Shown here piece by piece: positions 1-11,061 of a DNA stretch of 64,000 bases. The stretch is from Peribolospora baueri (taxonomy: Eukaryota; Basidiomycota; Peribolosporomycetes; Peribolosporales; Peribolosporaceae), in assembly GCA_029717555.1 (NCBI GenBank), contig JAMDHS010000047.1, positions 1 to 64,000 on the forward strand, in the 5' to 3' direction. A program made the translations under genes and the position numbers. Numbering within the stretch: position 1 is the stretch's first letter; the number at the start of each line of letters is the position of its first letter. Under the pieces are notes generated by a model. It was given only the letters and a program-made list of their open reading frames with translations, did no database searches and was not told where the DNA came from.

Positions 1-469
1 CTCCGCCCTTTGTTGTGGGTGAAAAGAAGTGTGCGGAGGTGTGCAGGCGAGAAGACGGGGCGGAGAGGGGCTGATATCGTCGCAGGGGAGGGGCGAAGAG
101 GGAGAAGACGGCGCAGGCGGTGAGCGCAGGAAGGACGTTACGGGATAGCGAGAAGGAGGAGCGGAGGAAGGAGGAGGAGCCCCGGAGAATCAGCATATAT
201 AGATCGCTAAGTCGGTCGGCTTTCCGGGTCGTGTCGCGAATCGAGAGTCCAGGCCAGGCGAGTCCCGTCCGAACTTTCGCTCCCCCCCCAGCCGCAGTCG
301 TCTCCGCCCACCAGGGACGATCAGGTTCGTGCGGGTATTGCCTAGACGACGACGACGACGACGACAGACGGCTTGCACTGTTAAGCCAGAAGTCTATCTC
401 GGCACCACCTACCAGGAAGCAGGCCGAATCAAACGAGTCGCAAGTCTCATTGCCGGCACTCGCGTCGCC
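1..469. other. Upstream region of the TFC7-like gene
   Basis: No gene is recognised here. The stretch is the 5' flank of the next gene and contains a short GAC trinucleotide run near 346-366. Reading frames that cross it show no domain-like sequence. Confidence 0.5.
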
Positions 470-1888
470 ATGCCCGTCGACAGGATATACATCGCGCGGT
501 GAGCTGCCGAGGACGTGCGACCGCCTAGTTAGCGGGAACGAGAGAAGGAAGGAAGGAAGAAGGAAGGAAGGAAGAAAAGGCTTGCTTGCGCTGACGGCAG
601 ACCGTGCATTTTTTCGTATCGCACTGCCAACCTCCGGCCGGCTCCCATCCTCACTCGGTCCTTGTCGCTCTACCAAAAGTCATGGCTTTCGCATGTGCGT
701 CCCCTTCTACGGAGCCTTCCGGCACGACGCCAATGGCAGGCAGGACTTTCTGTCGCACGCGCGCGTAAATGTGCTAGACCGAACGTATGAGTGACCGACG
801 GTCCATGTTCTCCGCCCCCCCTCGCAGGAACTGGCAGACCCAGGTGTGGTTCTCGCCCACCGGCTTCCCTCGTGACCCGCCTCTGACCTCCCATGGCGAG
901 GTGAGTCTGGGAAAGACAAAACAGTCATGTCGTTGCACAAACCCAACCTGCGAGAAAGTGGCGAATCGAACGTGAATTCACCTCCCACCCCGACCCATCA
1001 CCACAGGACCAAGCCAGAGACCTTGCCTCCTACTTCCTCTCTCTGCCCGCCTCAGAGCGCCCACACCTCATCCTCTCCTCCCCCTACTACCGCTGCCTTC
1101 AAACCTCTCGCCCCGTCTCTCGCGCACTCGGCTTGCCCATCTATATCGAGCCAGGCCTAGCCGAGTGGTACCCGCCCGCCAAGCCTGGCACGGGGCTGCA
1201 CCCGCGGGCGGTGACGGCGCGGGAGATGAAAGAGTTTGTGGACGAGGTGGGCATCTGTAGGGACGAGGTGGGCATCCAGTCGTCTTACGAGGACGGCGCC
1301 TGGGCGCCGCTGGTGGAGGTGGATCGGAAGGGGGAGACCGTGGAGGAGATTCACGCCCGAACGGCGGAGATGCTGCGACGGCTTCTCGCCAAGATCGACC
1401 GCTGCGGCTTACCCGGTGATGGGTCCAACTCCGGCGAGAAGGAAGGCGCAGGGTTCAACGTCCTTCTCGTCACGCACGCCGCGACCAACATCGCCCTCGG
1501 TCGAGCGCTGCTGGGTGACACCAGCACGCGAAGACTGAAGGTCGGCACTGGATGCGCTACGCTAGGTCAATACGACCGCCAAGGAGAACGAGAAGTAGAG
1601 CAAGCGCGCGAGCAGGAGCTCTCTACTTCTCCCGCGTCTTCCTCGCCAGCTATTACTCCGCCGACGTCCGCGTTGCCGGGCATCGGCCAATGGAAGCAGA
1701 CACTCAACGGCTCGGCGACGCACCTCCCGCGCGGCGTCGAGCGAGACTGGAGCTTCGACGACGTGCCGCCGGAGCCGGAAGAAGATGGGATGGGTGAGGA
1801 TGGGGAGGAAGAGGAGAAGGCAAAGAGGGAGAAGATGAGCGCGGATGCCAACGCTTTCGACGCGAGGAGGACCAAAGCTGGGCTTTAG
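470..1888 (+). CDS. Histidine phosphatase-superfamily protein, TFC7/UBASH3-like
   Basis: Spliced as exons 470-498, 680-694, 828-900 and 1007-1888, giving about 332 residues. The protein opens MPVDRIYIA and then the RHG signature of the phosphoglycerate-mutase/histidine-phosphatase fold. The Arg codon of RHG is split between exon 1 and a 15-base exon 2. Next come NWQTQVW, the loop PRDPPLT, SSPYYRCLQT (the second conserved arginine region) and VTHAA, which carries the second catalytic histidine. The PRDPPLT loop and overall layout match fungal relatives of Tfc7, the tau55 subunit of RNA polymerase III factor TFIIIC, and the UBASH3 phosphatases. Both active-site histidines are present, so it may be an active phosphatase. 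The last 100 residues are charged and look disordered. Substrate and TFIIIC membership are not shown by the sequence. The in-frame joining of four conserved blocks supports the splicing. Confidence 0.78.
541..580 (+). repeat. Purine (GGAA)n tract
   Basis: An imperfect GGAA/GAAG tetranucleotide tract inside the first intron of the TFC7-like gene. It is a simple-sequence repeat with no visible function. Confidence 0.7.
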
Positions 1889-2309
1889 AGCAGGCGGTTT
1901 GGTCTGGATGTTATCGTCTAGAATGATGTCGGCCCTCGGAAACCACTCGTCACTCTAGGTGTTGTTGGTGCTTCGATAGTGGTGGAATATAAATTGTGGC
2001 GCGGTCTTCTTGCGAGGGAAGCCACACAGCTGGGGAAGATCAGATAAACAAGTTAACGTGTGTCAATCACTCTCGGCAGACCAAAGGGGTTAGGCGCTGG
2101 TTATACGGTCAGACACCACAAAGTATGCGTCGTGCGTCGTTCTGCAGACAAACGCTTTCTACCCTTGGGAAAGGGGGTAAAGAAGTACAAATACAATGTC
2201 GTGTTGCAAGGATGTATCGAGCCATTCTACCACCCCATCACCACTTGCGCTTTAGCTACCAGGAAGGAAGTGGAAGATAGGGAGCGAAGGGAGGAAGGGT
2301 CGAGCAGAG
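1889..2309. other. Intergenic, convergent 3' ends
   Basis: This lies between the stop codons of two convergent genes. No RNA gene, repeat or convincing reading frame is seen; it presumably holds both 3' untranslated regions. Confidence 0.5.
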
Positions 2310-2830
2310 TTAGTCAGGTTTTCCTGTGAGCTGCGAGCACGGCGAGCGAGTAGATACAAAAGACGAGCGAGCGTGTTGAATGGGCCTCAAACTCCGCCAT
2401 GGACGACTCACCACATCCTGAACACACGCCTTGAATGCCTGGAACTCCTTCTCGCACATGCCCTTCTCCACCGCTTGGTAGGACGCAACAATGCACGCGC
2501 CATATACTTGGGCCTGTCGGAGTGGGCGGTGATGTGCGCGAACCGCGGCATGAAAAGGCGAACGGAAAGAGAAGGGTCGGCCCGCGTGAGCGTCGTAATA
2601 ATAAGCCACCCGCATGTCCCACTCGAGGCCGGAGGGAAAGCGCAAGGACATCCCCATGCCCCTAGCCACCCCGCTTCCCCTCCCCAAACTCCCACTCCTC
2701 ACATCCTCATTTTCCTCACGTCGCTCCATCCCTGCCGTCTCCTCGAACGCACCTGAGATGCGCAAGCGCCCGCGGCCTTCGCAAACGTACGAACGGGCCG
2801 CAAGTCCCGGGCCTTTGGAGGCGGTGGCAT
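2310..2830 (-). CDS. Twin Cx9C (CHCH) protein, NDUFAF8-like complex I assembly factor
   Basis: Spliced on the minus strand as 2830-2753, 2513-2412 and 2330-2310, a 66-residue protein. Two Cx9C pairs are visible: CASQAQVYGAC, which is formed only by joining exons 1 and 2, and CEKEFQAFKAC. The segment YGACIVASY followed by MCEKEF is the pattern of NDUFAF8 (C17orf89), a small intermembrane-space protein that partners NDUFAF5 in respiratory complex I assembly. Such proteins are imported by the Mia40 disulfide relay. The N-terminus is basic and proline-rich. That the first Cx9C appears exactly across a predicted splice junction is strong support for the model. A longer minus-strand reading frame over this locus (to 3188) is an artefact of reading through introns. 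Confidence 0.75.
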
Positions 2831-3310
2831 GAGTGTGTGGGCGACTCTGGTCGGGTCGGGTCCTGCTCCACCGGAGAATATACCTATCTGATCTGGTTCT
2901 ACGACTTTGGTCGGGTCTCGTTACGTTCCTTCGCTTTCCGCCCCAACCCGTGAGCCGGTTGTGACAGGACTGCTGCGGCATGCGAGATCGATCTTCGATC
3001 TCAAGCCCGTCCGCCCGTTCAGGCCCGCCTACATCCGTCCGTGTTGGGCGGTGCTGCGCCACCGTGCGAGCGGCGGAGGTCCCGAGCTCTTGACGACGCC
3101 GTGGCCAGACCGAGACTGTTATAACTACCACCATTACTCGCCCACCCAGACCGAGACGGCATCCTAATTTTCTATACCAGCCTTCCAAAGTCCAACGTAG
3201 ATTCGCGTGATCGAATTCTTGTTAGCTGTGGAGCTCCACCGTCGTCCTGACCAACACATACTACTCCTGCTCCTTCACCCACCCACCCACCGGCCGATTG
3301 ACCGCCAAAG
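2831..3310. promoter_or_regulatory. Divergent promoter region, NDUFAF8-like / SEC9
   Basis: A 480-base region between divergent start codons. It contains repeated GGTCGGGT words at about 2848-2862 and 2910-2918, which could be binding sites. No gene is recognised. Confidence 0.4.
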
Positions 3311-4584
3311 ATGTCTTTCTTCAAGCGCAAGGAAAAGGTCGAGATCCCCCCCGTGGCGTCTGAGTCTGCCATGCGCAACGAGCTTCTAGGTGGCCCAGGA
3401 GCAGCCGGCGCAAGACCCGGTCGCGGGCCACCCGCTGGAGCTCCGCCTGGGCGTCAAGGCGGTTACGGTGGTGCCTATGGAGCCGGTGGTGGTGGCTACG
3501 GTGGTGGTGGTGGCTACGGCGGTGGTGGTGGCTACGGCGGTGGTGGACCTCCCCCGTACGGTGACGGCGGGGCATATGGCCCGAATCCGCAGCGCAACGA
3601 GCTGTTTGCCGGCGCGAAGCCCCCTCGAGAGGGCTTCGGGTCTCAATTCGATCACACCTACGGCTCCGGGGCGAGGGGTGGTGCCCCGGAGGAGGACGAG
3701 TACGCTGAGTATGATGGCGGTCGCTCGGCTGGCGGCGGCGGTGGAGGCTACGGGGACGAGCAGGCGCAAGACGAGGACGACGAGGTGGAGGCTATCAAGC
3801 AGCAGATGAGGTTCACCAAGCAAGAGAGCTTGAGTTCCACTCGTAATGCCTTGCGCGTAGCCAGGGAGGCGGAGGAGACGGCCAGCAACACCCTGTTGAA
3901 ACTCGGCCACCAGAGCGGTGGGTAGAGCTGCATCTTGTCCAAGTCTCACTCCGAGCCGTGATTCTAATTATCTCATCATCTCATTTCCGTTTTCTTTTCC
4001 CATCACATTTAGAACGCATTGCCAACACGGAGCGTAACTTGGACTTGGCCAAGGCACACGGCGCGCGAGCGGAGGACAACGCGAAGGAGATCGTCGCCCT
4101 GAACCGGTCCATCTTCCGTCCTTCGGTCACGTGGAACAAGCAGGCTAAACGAGATGCTGAGGAGGCGCGGATCGTGGCTCGGCACCTTGAAGAGCGCGAG
4201 GAGAGGGAGCAGGCTCGGAAGCAGGTCATGGAGTCCAAGACACGCGTCGACCGCGCCATGGGCGGACCTGGCTCCGGCGGCGACCGGTTCGGCGGTTCCG
4301 GTCGCTTCGGTTCCTCCTCCTCCAGCAAAGACAAGACGAACAAGCTGGCCCAGAGGAGCAGGTACCAATTCGAGGCGACAGCCAGCGACGACGAGCTTGA
4401 GGACGAGCTGGACGGCAACCTGGACGAGATGTCTTCCCTCTCCAAGCGCCTCCATAATTTGGGCTCGGCGATGGGTCAGGAGATCGACGCGCAGAACGTT
4501 AGGTTGGGGAGGGTCTCGGATAAGGTGGACGCGGCGGATCTAAGGATCGGCTCGCAGACGAGGGCGTTGGAGAGGATCAAGTAG
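3311..4584 (+). CDS. SEC9: Sec9/SNAP-25-type t-SNARE
   Basis: Exons 3311-3917 and 4013-4584 join in frame to give about 392 residues. The start MSFFKRKEK fits fungal Sec9. Residues 45-90 are a Gly/Tyr-rich low-complexity run of GGGGYGG repeats. The first SNARE helix (Qb) runs through KQESLSSTRNALR to LGHQSERIANTERNL and continues past the intron; its central zero-layer glutamine is the Q of LGHQSERI. The second helix (Qc) is near the C-terminus and contains LHNLGSAMGQEIDAQN, again with a central Q. There is no cysteine-rich palmitoylation loop, as is usual for fungal Sec9. The protein pairs with a syntaxin (Sso) and synaptobrevin (Snc) to fuse secretory vesicles with the plasma membrane. Identity is secure; the disordered N-terminal third is lineage-specific. 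Confidence 0.93.
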
Positions 4585-7573
4585 AGGAGCTGTCGTGCTT
4601 CCGCTCGTCACTGGCCGAGCCCGTTCCCTCCTCGTCCATCTCCGCGCTTCCGTCTCTCGCCTCCATCTCTCTTGCCTCCACCTCTCTCTCTCTTTTCGGA
4701 CATCTTCTCCCGGTTCCGTCTCGCTCTTTCCCTCCCAGTACAACTTGGGCGTCTTTCTCGTCTCCCACACCCCAATACTCGTCCATCTTGCCTCACATCC
4801 TTGCCGTTCGTAGACCGCCAGCCACTCGCGATCGAGTGGGTTTCTCGTCGGAACTTTAAAAACTGCTTCCGATTTATGAACGCAGTCCCGTTTGACGAAA
4901 ACGGTTCCGAGCCGCTGCTATCTTTCGGGGTGGGCGAAGGGCGTGGGGCGAGTTAGAAGAGTGGTATCATCATACACATATAAGTCTCGAAACGAAGCGC
5001 GTCGATCAGGGACGACGTCGAGCCCGCGCCCGGCCTATATTCGCTCGAGAGCGACGGCATCGCGCATTCCTGTGGGTGGGTGGCGCTGCCGTGCACGTCA
5101 AGTCGATCGTCGTGGAGCGACAGCGCAGCCGGACGGGTCGGGCCTCGGCTTGCTCGGGTCCTTTGTGACCTTCATCTAATGGACCGGGAAGTGGGTGACA
5201 CGAGACGGGCCGACAGGACACGACGCGACACGAGGTGGCGCCGCCGATCGTGGTGGTCCGTGCACAGCACAGCGGTCTGCGGGCCCGTCTTGCCTGTATC
5301 AGCGAGGATGCAAGACAGGGCGGGGTGTTCATCAGAGACGTCCGACGGGGATATCGTGGTCAGTTTCAATATGAAGGAGGAGGACGAAAGGGTGTGAGAG
5401 AGAGTGTGTATGGAATGGATGGCCGGCGGTGAAGGTGGTGGGACGTTGACGTGGCGTGGCGAGGCATGATGTGGGCAGGCAGTGGAGAGCTAGGGAAAGG
5501 GAGGTGGACAACCATGCCATGCCATGCCATGCCATGCCATGCCATATCCTTTCCCACCCGGCGCTCTCTCCACGTAATCACAGCGCCTGGCACGTAAACC
5601 GAGGTCGGCGGTCAGCCTTTTGCATATCGGTGGCAGATGTGCAGCAACTAGATTTCTAGAAAGTGTGTGCTGTGCCGCTCTCGAGGTGTGCGCCCGGCAT
5701 CGGACCGTCCGCGCGGACCATGCGCGGTGGAATCGGGTCGGTTGTTTGCAGGATCGGGCTACGTCGGCGCTTGCGATTGCAAGATCGATCGCGTTCCCAC
5801 GCCGTTCCAGCCCGAGCCGAAGCCGCTCCCACCCACGCCGACAAGGACAAGGGGCGTCCCTCGGCGCGCGTCTGCTCCATTCCCATGCGTCTCGACCCCT
5901 GTCCTTCCTTCCACCGCAGCACCGAGCAGGGCGGCAGGTCTAGTACGAGTACGAGTACCTCACCGGCGGATCCATCAATCGGGCCGCCTCTCTTTCACCG
6001 CCTCTTCGCCGCGCTCGTGGTGCTGCGGCAATGCCAACCTTGGTGTCGTCGACGTGCTTCGACGCGCAGGCATGAGCGATGCCGGCGAGAAAGATCCGTT
6101 TTGTCCTTGTCAAACACGGCCGGCGGTTGACAGAAGCTCTCCCTTCTCCTTTCCGCCCCCTATGTTCATGACCAAGCGTGGAGGCGTACTCCGTTGCTCC
6201 TTCCCACCCTTCCGCTCCCCGAAGCGAGCTTCGCGTAGCAAACACGACTAGACCGCCAGCTCTTCACCCGCCACTAGGCCAGGGCGCGACACCGGGCCCG
6301 GGCAACCAGCGGTCGTCTCCCTCGACTTACTGCACACCGTACATCTGCGTACGCAAGGAGTGGCTTGCCCAGCACTACTGCTCTCCTTCTCGACTCCGAG
6401 GCGACCGACTGCTTCCTCCCTCCCTCGACGCCCTCGTCGTTCTCCGGACCTCATCGCGTCTCTCCCCCGCTGATCCGCCAATCTACTCCCTCCTCGCCGC
6501 AACGCCCACTTCGCACACCGACCTTGGAATGCGGCACTGTACCACCAGCGCTATCACCGTCCAGATGCCCATTCCCACCCCCCTCCCCCGATCCAACTAA
6601 ATACATCGGCACCGCGAGCCCGTACCAACGGAAAGTTCTCCTCACTCCGCCGACGTTCGCTGAGCCCGCCGGCCCGCTTCCAACCAGCCTGGCCCAGCTC
6701 GGCGTCTTGCTATGTTCCTTCTCCTGCTTCGTCGCCCTCCTTGTCTTCATTCCCGCGTCCGCCGAGGTGGCTCGATGTCTTACTCACACACCGACGTCGG
6801 TTCCTCGACGGCTGCGCGTCGAAGCACTCCGTCTACTCCTTGTTTTGGCCGAACCTCCCGTCCATCCACAGGACCAAGCCCGACTGTCGCGCTTCATCGA
6901 TGACGACAAAAGAAAAAGCGAAAGCGTGCCCTCCGAGCCCCTCCGGGCCTTTCCGGCTTTGCCTTGTCCCGAACAGACGGACGGGCGGGCCAACCAACGC
7001 ACGGACGGCGGATCAGCGCATTTAAAATGTCTCATTCCTTTGTATTAGACCGCCAGCTCCGCCCGTCATCGATACGATCGTCTTGTTTGCAAGTCACCTT
7101 CTTTCTCCCCATCCATCCATCAGGGTCCCCCTCCTTCCCCAACCCTCATTTTTCGCCTTTCCCATGTCCACCTCATCGAAGGATAAGAAGGGCCAAAAGA
7201 ACGTCAAACCGTGAACCCGCCCCCTCATCTCATCGAGCCTCATCTTCCCTCGTCCTCCTTCCATCCACCCCCACCTCTTCTCCATCAGACATTCCTTCCT
7301 CGAGACCTACCAGGCCCACCCTCAGTTTTCCTACATCGCATCCATCTACAAAACTTCTCTTTCCTCTCCGAACGAGACAGAGACAACATCTCCAAACTGG
7401 CGCCCTTGCGTGCCCGTCGCCCCCAGCCCCCTCTCCCTTCCCCCCACCCCATTCACCACCTACCTTCTGTACGGTTCTGCCGTCGTGGTCGCAGACGCGC
7501 GCTCTCTTCTCCTCCCGACCTCGAACCAAGCGGTCCATTCGAGCTTGTCCCCATCGATTGCAGCAAACTCCGA
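4585..7573. other. 3 kb interval with no recognised gene
   Basis: This is the longest apparently gene-free stretch in the window. The + strand is strongly pyrimidine-rich, especially 6100-7570. Open frames here (for example 5667-6251 and 6365-7048) are Pro/Ser/Arg-rich, with no domain, no splice-supported partner and no conserved motif. It could be a long 5' leader of the 53-residue gene at 7574, a non-coding transcript, or an intron-rich gene not recognised here. No tRNA or rRNA was seen. Confidence 0.45.
5512..5545 (+). repeat. (CCATG)n microsatellite
   Basis: A tandem pentanucleotide repeat of nearly seven CCATG units, with no interruptions, in intergenic DNA. Confidence 0.9.
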
Positions 7574-7933
7574 ATGACTAAGTATTACGCTGGTTAGTTG
7601 GGGTTTTTTCTTCTCTCTCCCGCCCGCGTCAGCCCTTGCCTTCCCTCCTGACTCCTCCAGCACTCTTTTCTTTCCCATCCGCCGTCGTTTCTCTAGTCGC
7701 CGTAGGCCGCGAGACTGGCGTGTTTACCAGCCAGTTCGAATTTAAGACTTCCACCTGGAACTAGTGAGCCACCTCGGTCGCCTTTATAGAACCGTGTCTC
7801 TGATGCCGGACAAGGTGAATACGTCTTAACAGCGATCTCCCATTTTTCCTCCGACAGCCCCGGCGCGCTCTATCGCATCTTCTCCAACGCCGAGGACGCT
7901 TGGCTGTGGTACACGGATAACGTGACGTGTTGA
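7574..7933 (+). CDS. Stand-alone RNase H1-type hybrid-binding domain protein
   Basis: Exons 7574-7592, 7697-7763 and 7858-7933 splice to a protein of only 53 residues. It begins MTKYYAVAVGRETGVFTS and continues with YPGALYRIF and EDAW. This is the pattern of the N-terminal hybrid-binding (viroplasmin-like) domain of RNase H1, which grips RNA:DNA hybrids and double-stranded RNA. There is no RNase H catalytic domain: the stop follows directly after the domain, and none is seen downstream before MEMO1. The tryptophan usual after GVF-T in RNase H1 is replaced (TSQFEF), so the binding face may differ. Solitary or repeated copies of this domain are known in fungi. Both introns fall in phase and all three pieces are needed to build the domain, which supports the model despite its size. 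Confidence 0.68.
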
Positions 7934-9134
7934 TGAACAAATCTGTCTCGATGAATGCGAGCGCCGAAGGACAACGGACGTAGGACGGACGCGCTCAGCC
8001 TCTCTCTATCCGTCCTTTCACCTTGCCACATCGGTTCGACTTCGGCGCCAATCGTCCCCAGCTACGCACGCGCCTTGTTCGATGCACGCCCGCAGCGCTC
8101 GCAAAGGCCCCTCCCTTCCTCTCTCCAAGGCTCCCTCTTTTCTTTCCGAGGGCGACCCGAACTTCTGATCTCAATCTCGGCCACCTACCCGCATATTTGT
8201 CCTTAGGACCTCCCAACGGAAACACCAACTCCGCCCGTGTACACCTCTCTCCGACCCGTTCAGAACGTCGAGCAACACCACCAACAACAACAACCGCCCC
8301 AGCAGAATTGAAAATGTTTTTCTTACACGCTCTAGCATGTACGACAGCTAGCGGCCACCTTTCTCTCTCTTCTTTCGCACGTTTTCTCCGTATCGGCTCC
8401 GTCTCGCCACGAGTTTTCCTCTTCTAGTGGGCCCCCAGTGTGGGTCTGACATCTGTCGCACACCCAACCCGTCTTGTGTTGTGTCGTCCGCGTCTCCATG
8501 CCGTCGGGATGCCGAGTTTCTACGCATCTCCGTCTCTCCTTACTTTATTTTCTCTTCCGTTCTTGTATTTGTCCTTTACCGTGCCCCCTCCCTTCCCCAC
8601 CAAAAACATCCCGTCTCGGCAGTCGTGAGCCCTTCTATACCTTACAGATAGGGTAGACTTGTTCATCCGCACCTCTCCTCCCCACACTGAATGAAACGAT
8701 TGCACACGTTCTCCTGAACTCGAGTCTGTCTTCCGACCCATACAGACTGCACTACGAGCAAGTAGACAGATGGTTTAGCCCATTCTTGCTCTGTTTCCCG
8801 ACGTCCTACCCTTCCTCTCGGGCTGGGCAGTAATAGCTGACGTAATGCTCCCGTGTGATCGAACGCGGATAGCCGCAGCGAGCGAGCGATCGGCCTCCGT
8901 CGTTATCAGCCTCCCCGCCCGCGCCCAAAGCGAAAGCGTCACGGACGACCCGACGGCTTTGCCCCCCATCCCCCATCCCACACCCCGGCGAAAGCGCGAG
9001 CTCCCTTGAAACCCCACCTTCCCCCAGTCTCCTTTTGTCCATCTGAATAGGATCCCCTCTTCTTAACCTTTGCTTTTTTTAGTTCTCTCCCCTTGGAGCT
9101 TTGTACTTGACCCCGCCCTCCGGTCCGGATCACT
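7934..9134. other. Intergenic, 3' of hybrid-binding gene and 5' of MEMO1
   Basis: About 1.2 kb of pyrimidine-rich DNA. No domain, RNA gene or repeat was recognised. The part near 9050-9134 is probably the MEMO1 leader. Confidence 0.45.
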
Positions 9135-11061
9135 ATGACGGTAAGAAAGGCTACACACGCCGGTAGCTGGTACACTTCTAACTGTGAGTTTGTCTTTTGC
9201 GGCCCGGGTCTGCTGGGACCCCTTCCGTCCTAGGAAAGGGTTGAAATTGCTATTGTGTCCCTTTTATTTGGGCGCATGGAGGAAGTTCCGTTAGTGTAGA
9301 ACCGAAAGTGTCCTGGACACTCAACGCCTCTTCGCCGTTTTCACTGCCACCGCTTACGCACCTACCTCAGCGGGCAGGCTCGACAAGGAGCTAGACTCGT
9401 ACCTCTCCGCCGTCGATCCCAAACTCGTTCCCGCTCGCTTTGATGGCGTCGAACCTAACTGGCCCTCTCCCTCTCCCGCTGGCGGCGGCGCTTCGGAGAG
9501 CGTGGGCGGGACGGCCAGCAGGGGCCGGATGGTCATGCCCGTCAAGGGTTGTAGGGCCATCATTGCGCCGTGAGTTTGAGCCCTTCCTTCTCAGAAAAAC
9601 AAGGAGCCGGTGGAGAGGCTCTGCATGGTGGCGAACACCCCCGGCCTCCCTCCGAGCCTTATCCGCCCTTTGACAACTCGGAATTGCCGTTTGGCCCACT
9701 TTCGCGCACTTAACGTTCCCCCGTTTCCCGCTCTGCTCCTATCCTATCCCCCAAACGAATCGACTCGACTCGACTCACAGGCACGCGGGATACTCTTACT
9801 CCGGTCCTGCAGCCGCTTGGGCGTATAAGTGCATTGACGTGACGGCGATGTGAGTTGACGAGCCTACCCTCACGATCTCTGGCGAGGCTCGGTTCCTCAC
9901 GTCCCCTTCTCCACACAGCAAGAGAGTCTTTATCCTAGGGCCTTCTCATCACTTCTACCTCGACGGGTGTGCTCTCTCCCGGTGCGAGCAATATGACACG
10001 CCTCTCGGAAAGCTGGAGCTCGATCAAGAGAGTGAGTGCGATAGGTAGGGGAATGGTTGTTCGGTCGACAAGAGCCGAATTGAAATTTCTCACACCTTTG
10101 CTTCCTCTCCTCGGAACGTTCGCCGTATCAGCGATAGCCAAACTGCGCTCTACGGGCAAGTTTACCGAGATGACGCTCGATGTTGACGAGGACGAGCACA
10201 GTATCGAGATGCACCTCCCTTACGTGCGAAAGGTTTTCGAGAAGTGAGTCACTCCTCCAAGGCTAGGCAGAGATTTGCTTGCTATCTCGTCGTCCGCTTC
10301 GCTGCGACCGACAGTCCATCTGTTTGAATTTACTCTCTTCCTCTCTCCCAGGCGAGACATCAAAATCGTGCCCATCCTTGTCGGCGCCATCTCCTCGTCA
10401 AGCGAGCTCAAGTTTGGAAAACTCCTCGCCCCTTATCTCGATGATCCCGCCAACCTTTTCGTCATCTCGAGCGACTTTTGTCATTGGTGAGCTCGAAACG
10501 AACGGTGAGGTTTGGGTGCCGAGGCGGTGATTTATCGATGACTTGGCCATTTTTATGGCATGCTGTCCCTTTCGCTTTCGCCTTTCTAGGGGCCTGCGTT
10601 TCAATTACACCTACTACACTCCATCCCCAACCGGCCATCCCGCCCACCTCACCCGCTCCTCCCTCCCCTCCTCTCTCTCCCCAGACTTCCCCATCCACGC
10701 CTCCATTACCACCCTCGACCATGCCGCCATGGACGCCATCTCTATTCCTGCCCCCTCTCCCCTCACGCCCACGACCAACAAGTCGGCCCGACAGGCGCAC
10801 GATGAGTTCTCGGCTTGCATCAAGCGCACCCGCAACACCGTCTGCGGGCGGCACCCCATCGGTGTGCTACTGGGCGCGTTGGTCGCGCTGGAGGAGGCGG
10901 ACGAGAAGAAGAAGACGGGCGCGGGCGCAGCGGAGGGAAGAGGAAGAGGAGCACCGAAGAGGGCGACGGAGGTGCGATTCGTGCGGTACGAGCAGAGCAG
11001 TCAGTGCGTCGAGGTGGCGGATAGCAGCGTCAGCTACGCGAGCGCGTTCATCAAGTGGTGA
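9135..11061 (+). CDS. MEMO1 family protein
   Basis: Seven exons: 9135-9183, 9371-9569, 9781-9849, 9919-10031, 10138-10243, 10352-10486 and 10590-11061, about 380 residues. The conserved order of the MEMO/YjjN family is complete: HAGSWY at the start, [22 protein letters not shown], the acidic [15 protein letters not shown], then [19 protein letters not shown], and CGRHPIGVL before QSSQC near the end. The [18 protein letters not shown] and SDFCHWG residues line the metal-binding pocket in human MEMO1, a redox and iron/copper-binding protein; yeast has the homologue Mho1. Two insertions (after the first strand and after YYTPS) are Ser/Pro-rich. Every junction restores a family motif, so the structure is well supported. 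The cellular role in fungi remains poorly defined. Confidence 0.93.

Noticed and set aside
2310-3188. 292-residue minus-strand frame
   Set aside because: It includes the conserved Cx9C exon but reads through two introns and the promoter; the spliced 66-residue protein explains the conservation.
5667-7048. Two overlapping + strand frames of 194 and 227 residues
   Set aside because: Pro/Ser/Arg-rich composition with no motif and no splice-supported extension; they reflect pyrimidine-rich DNA.
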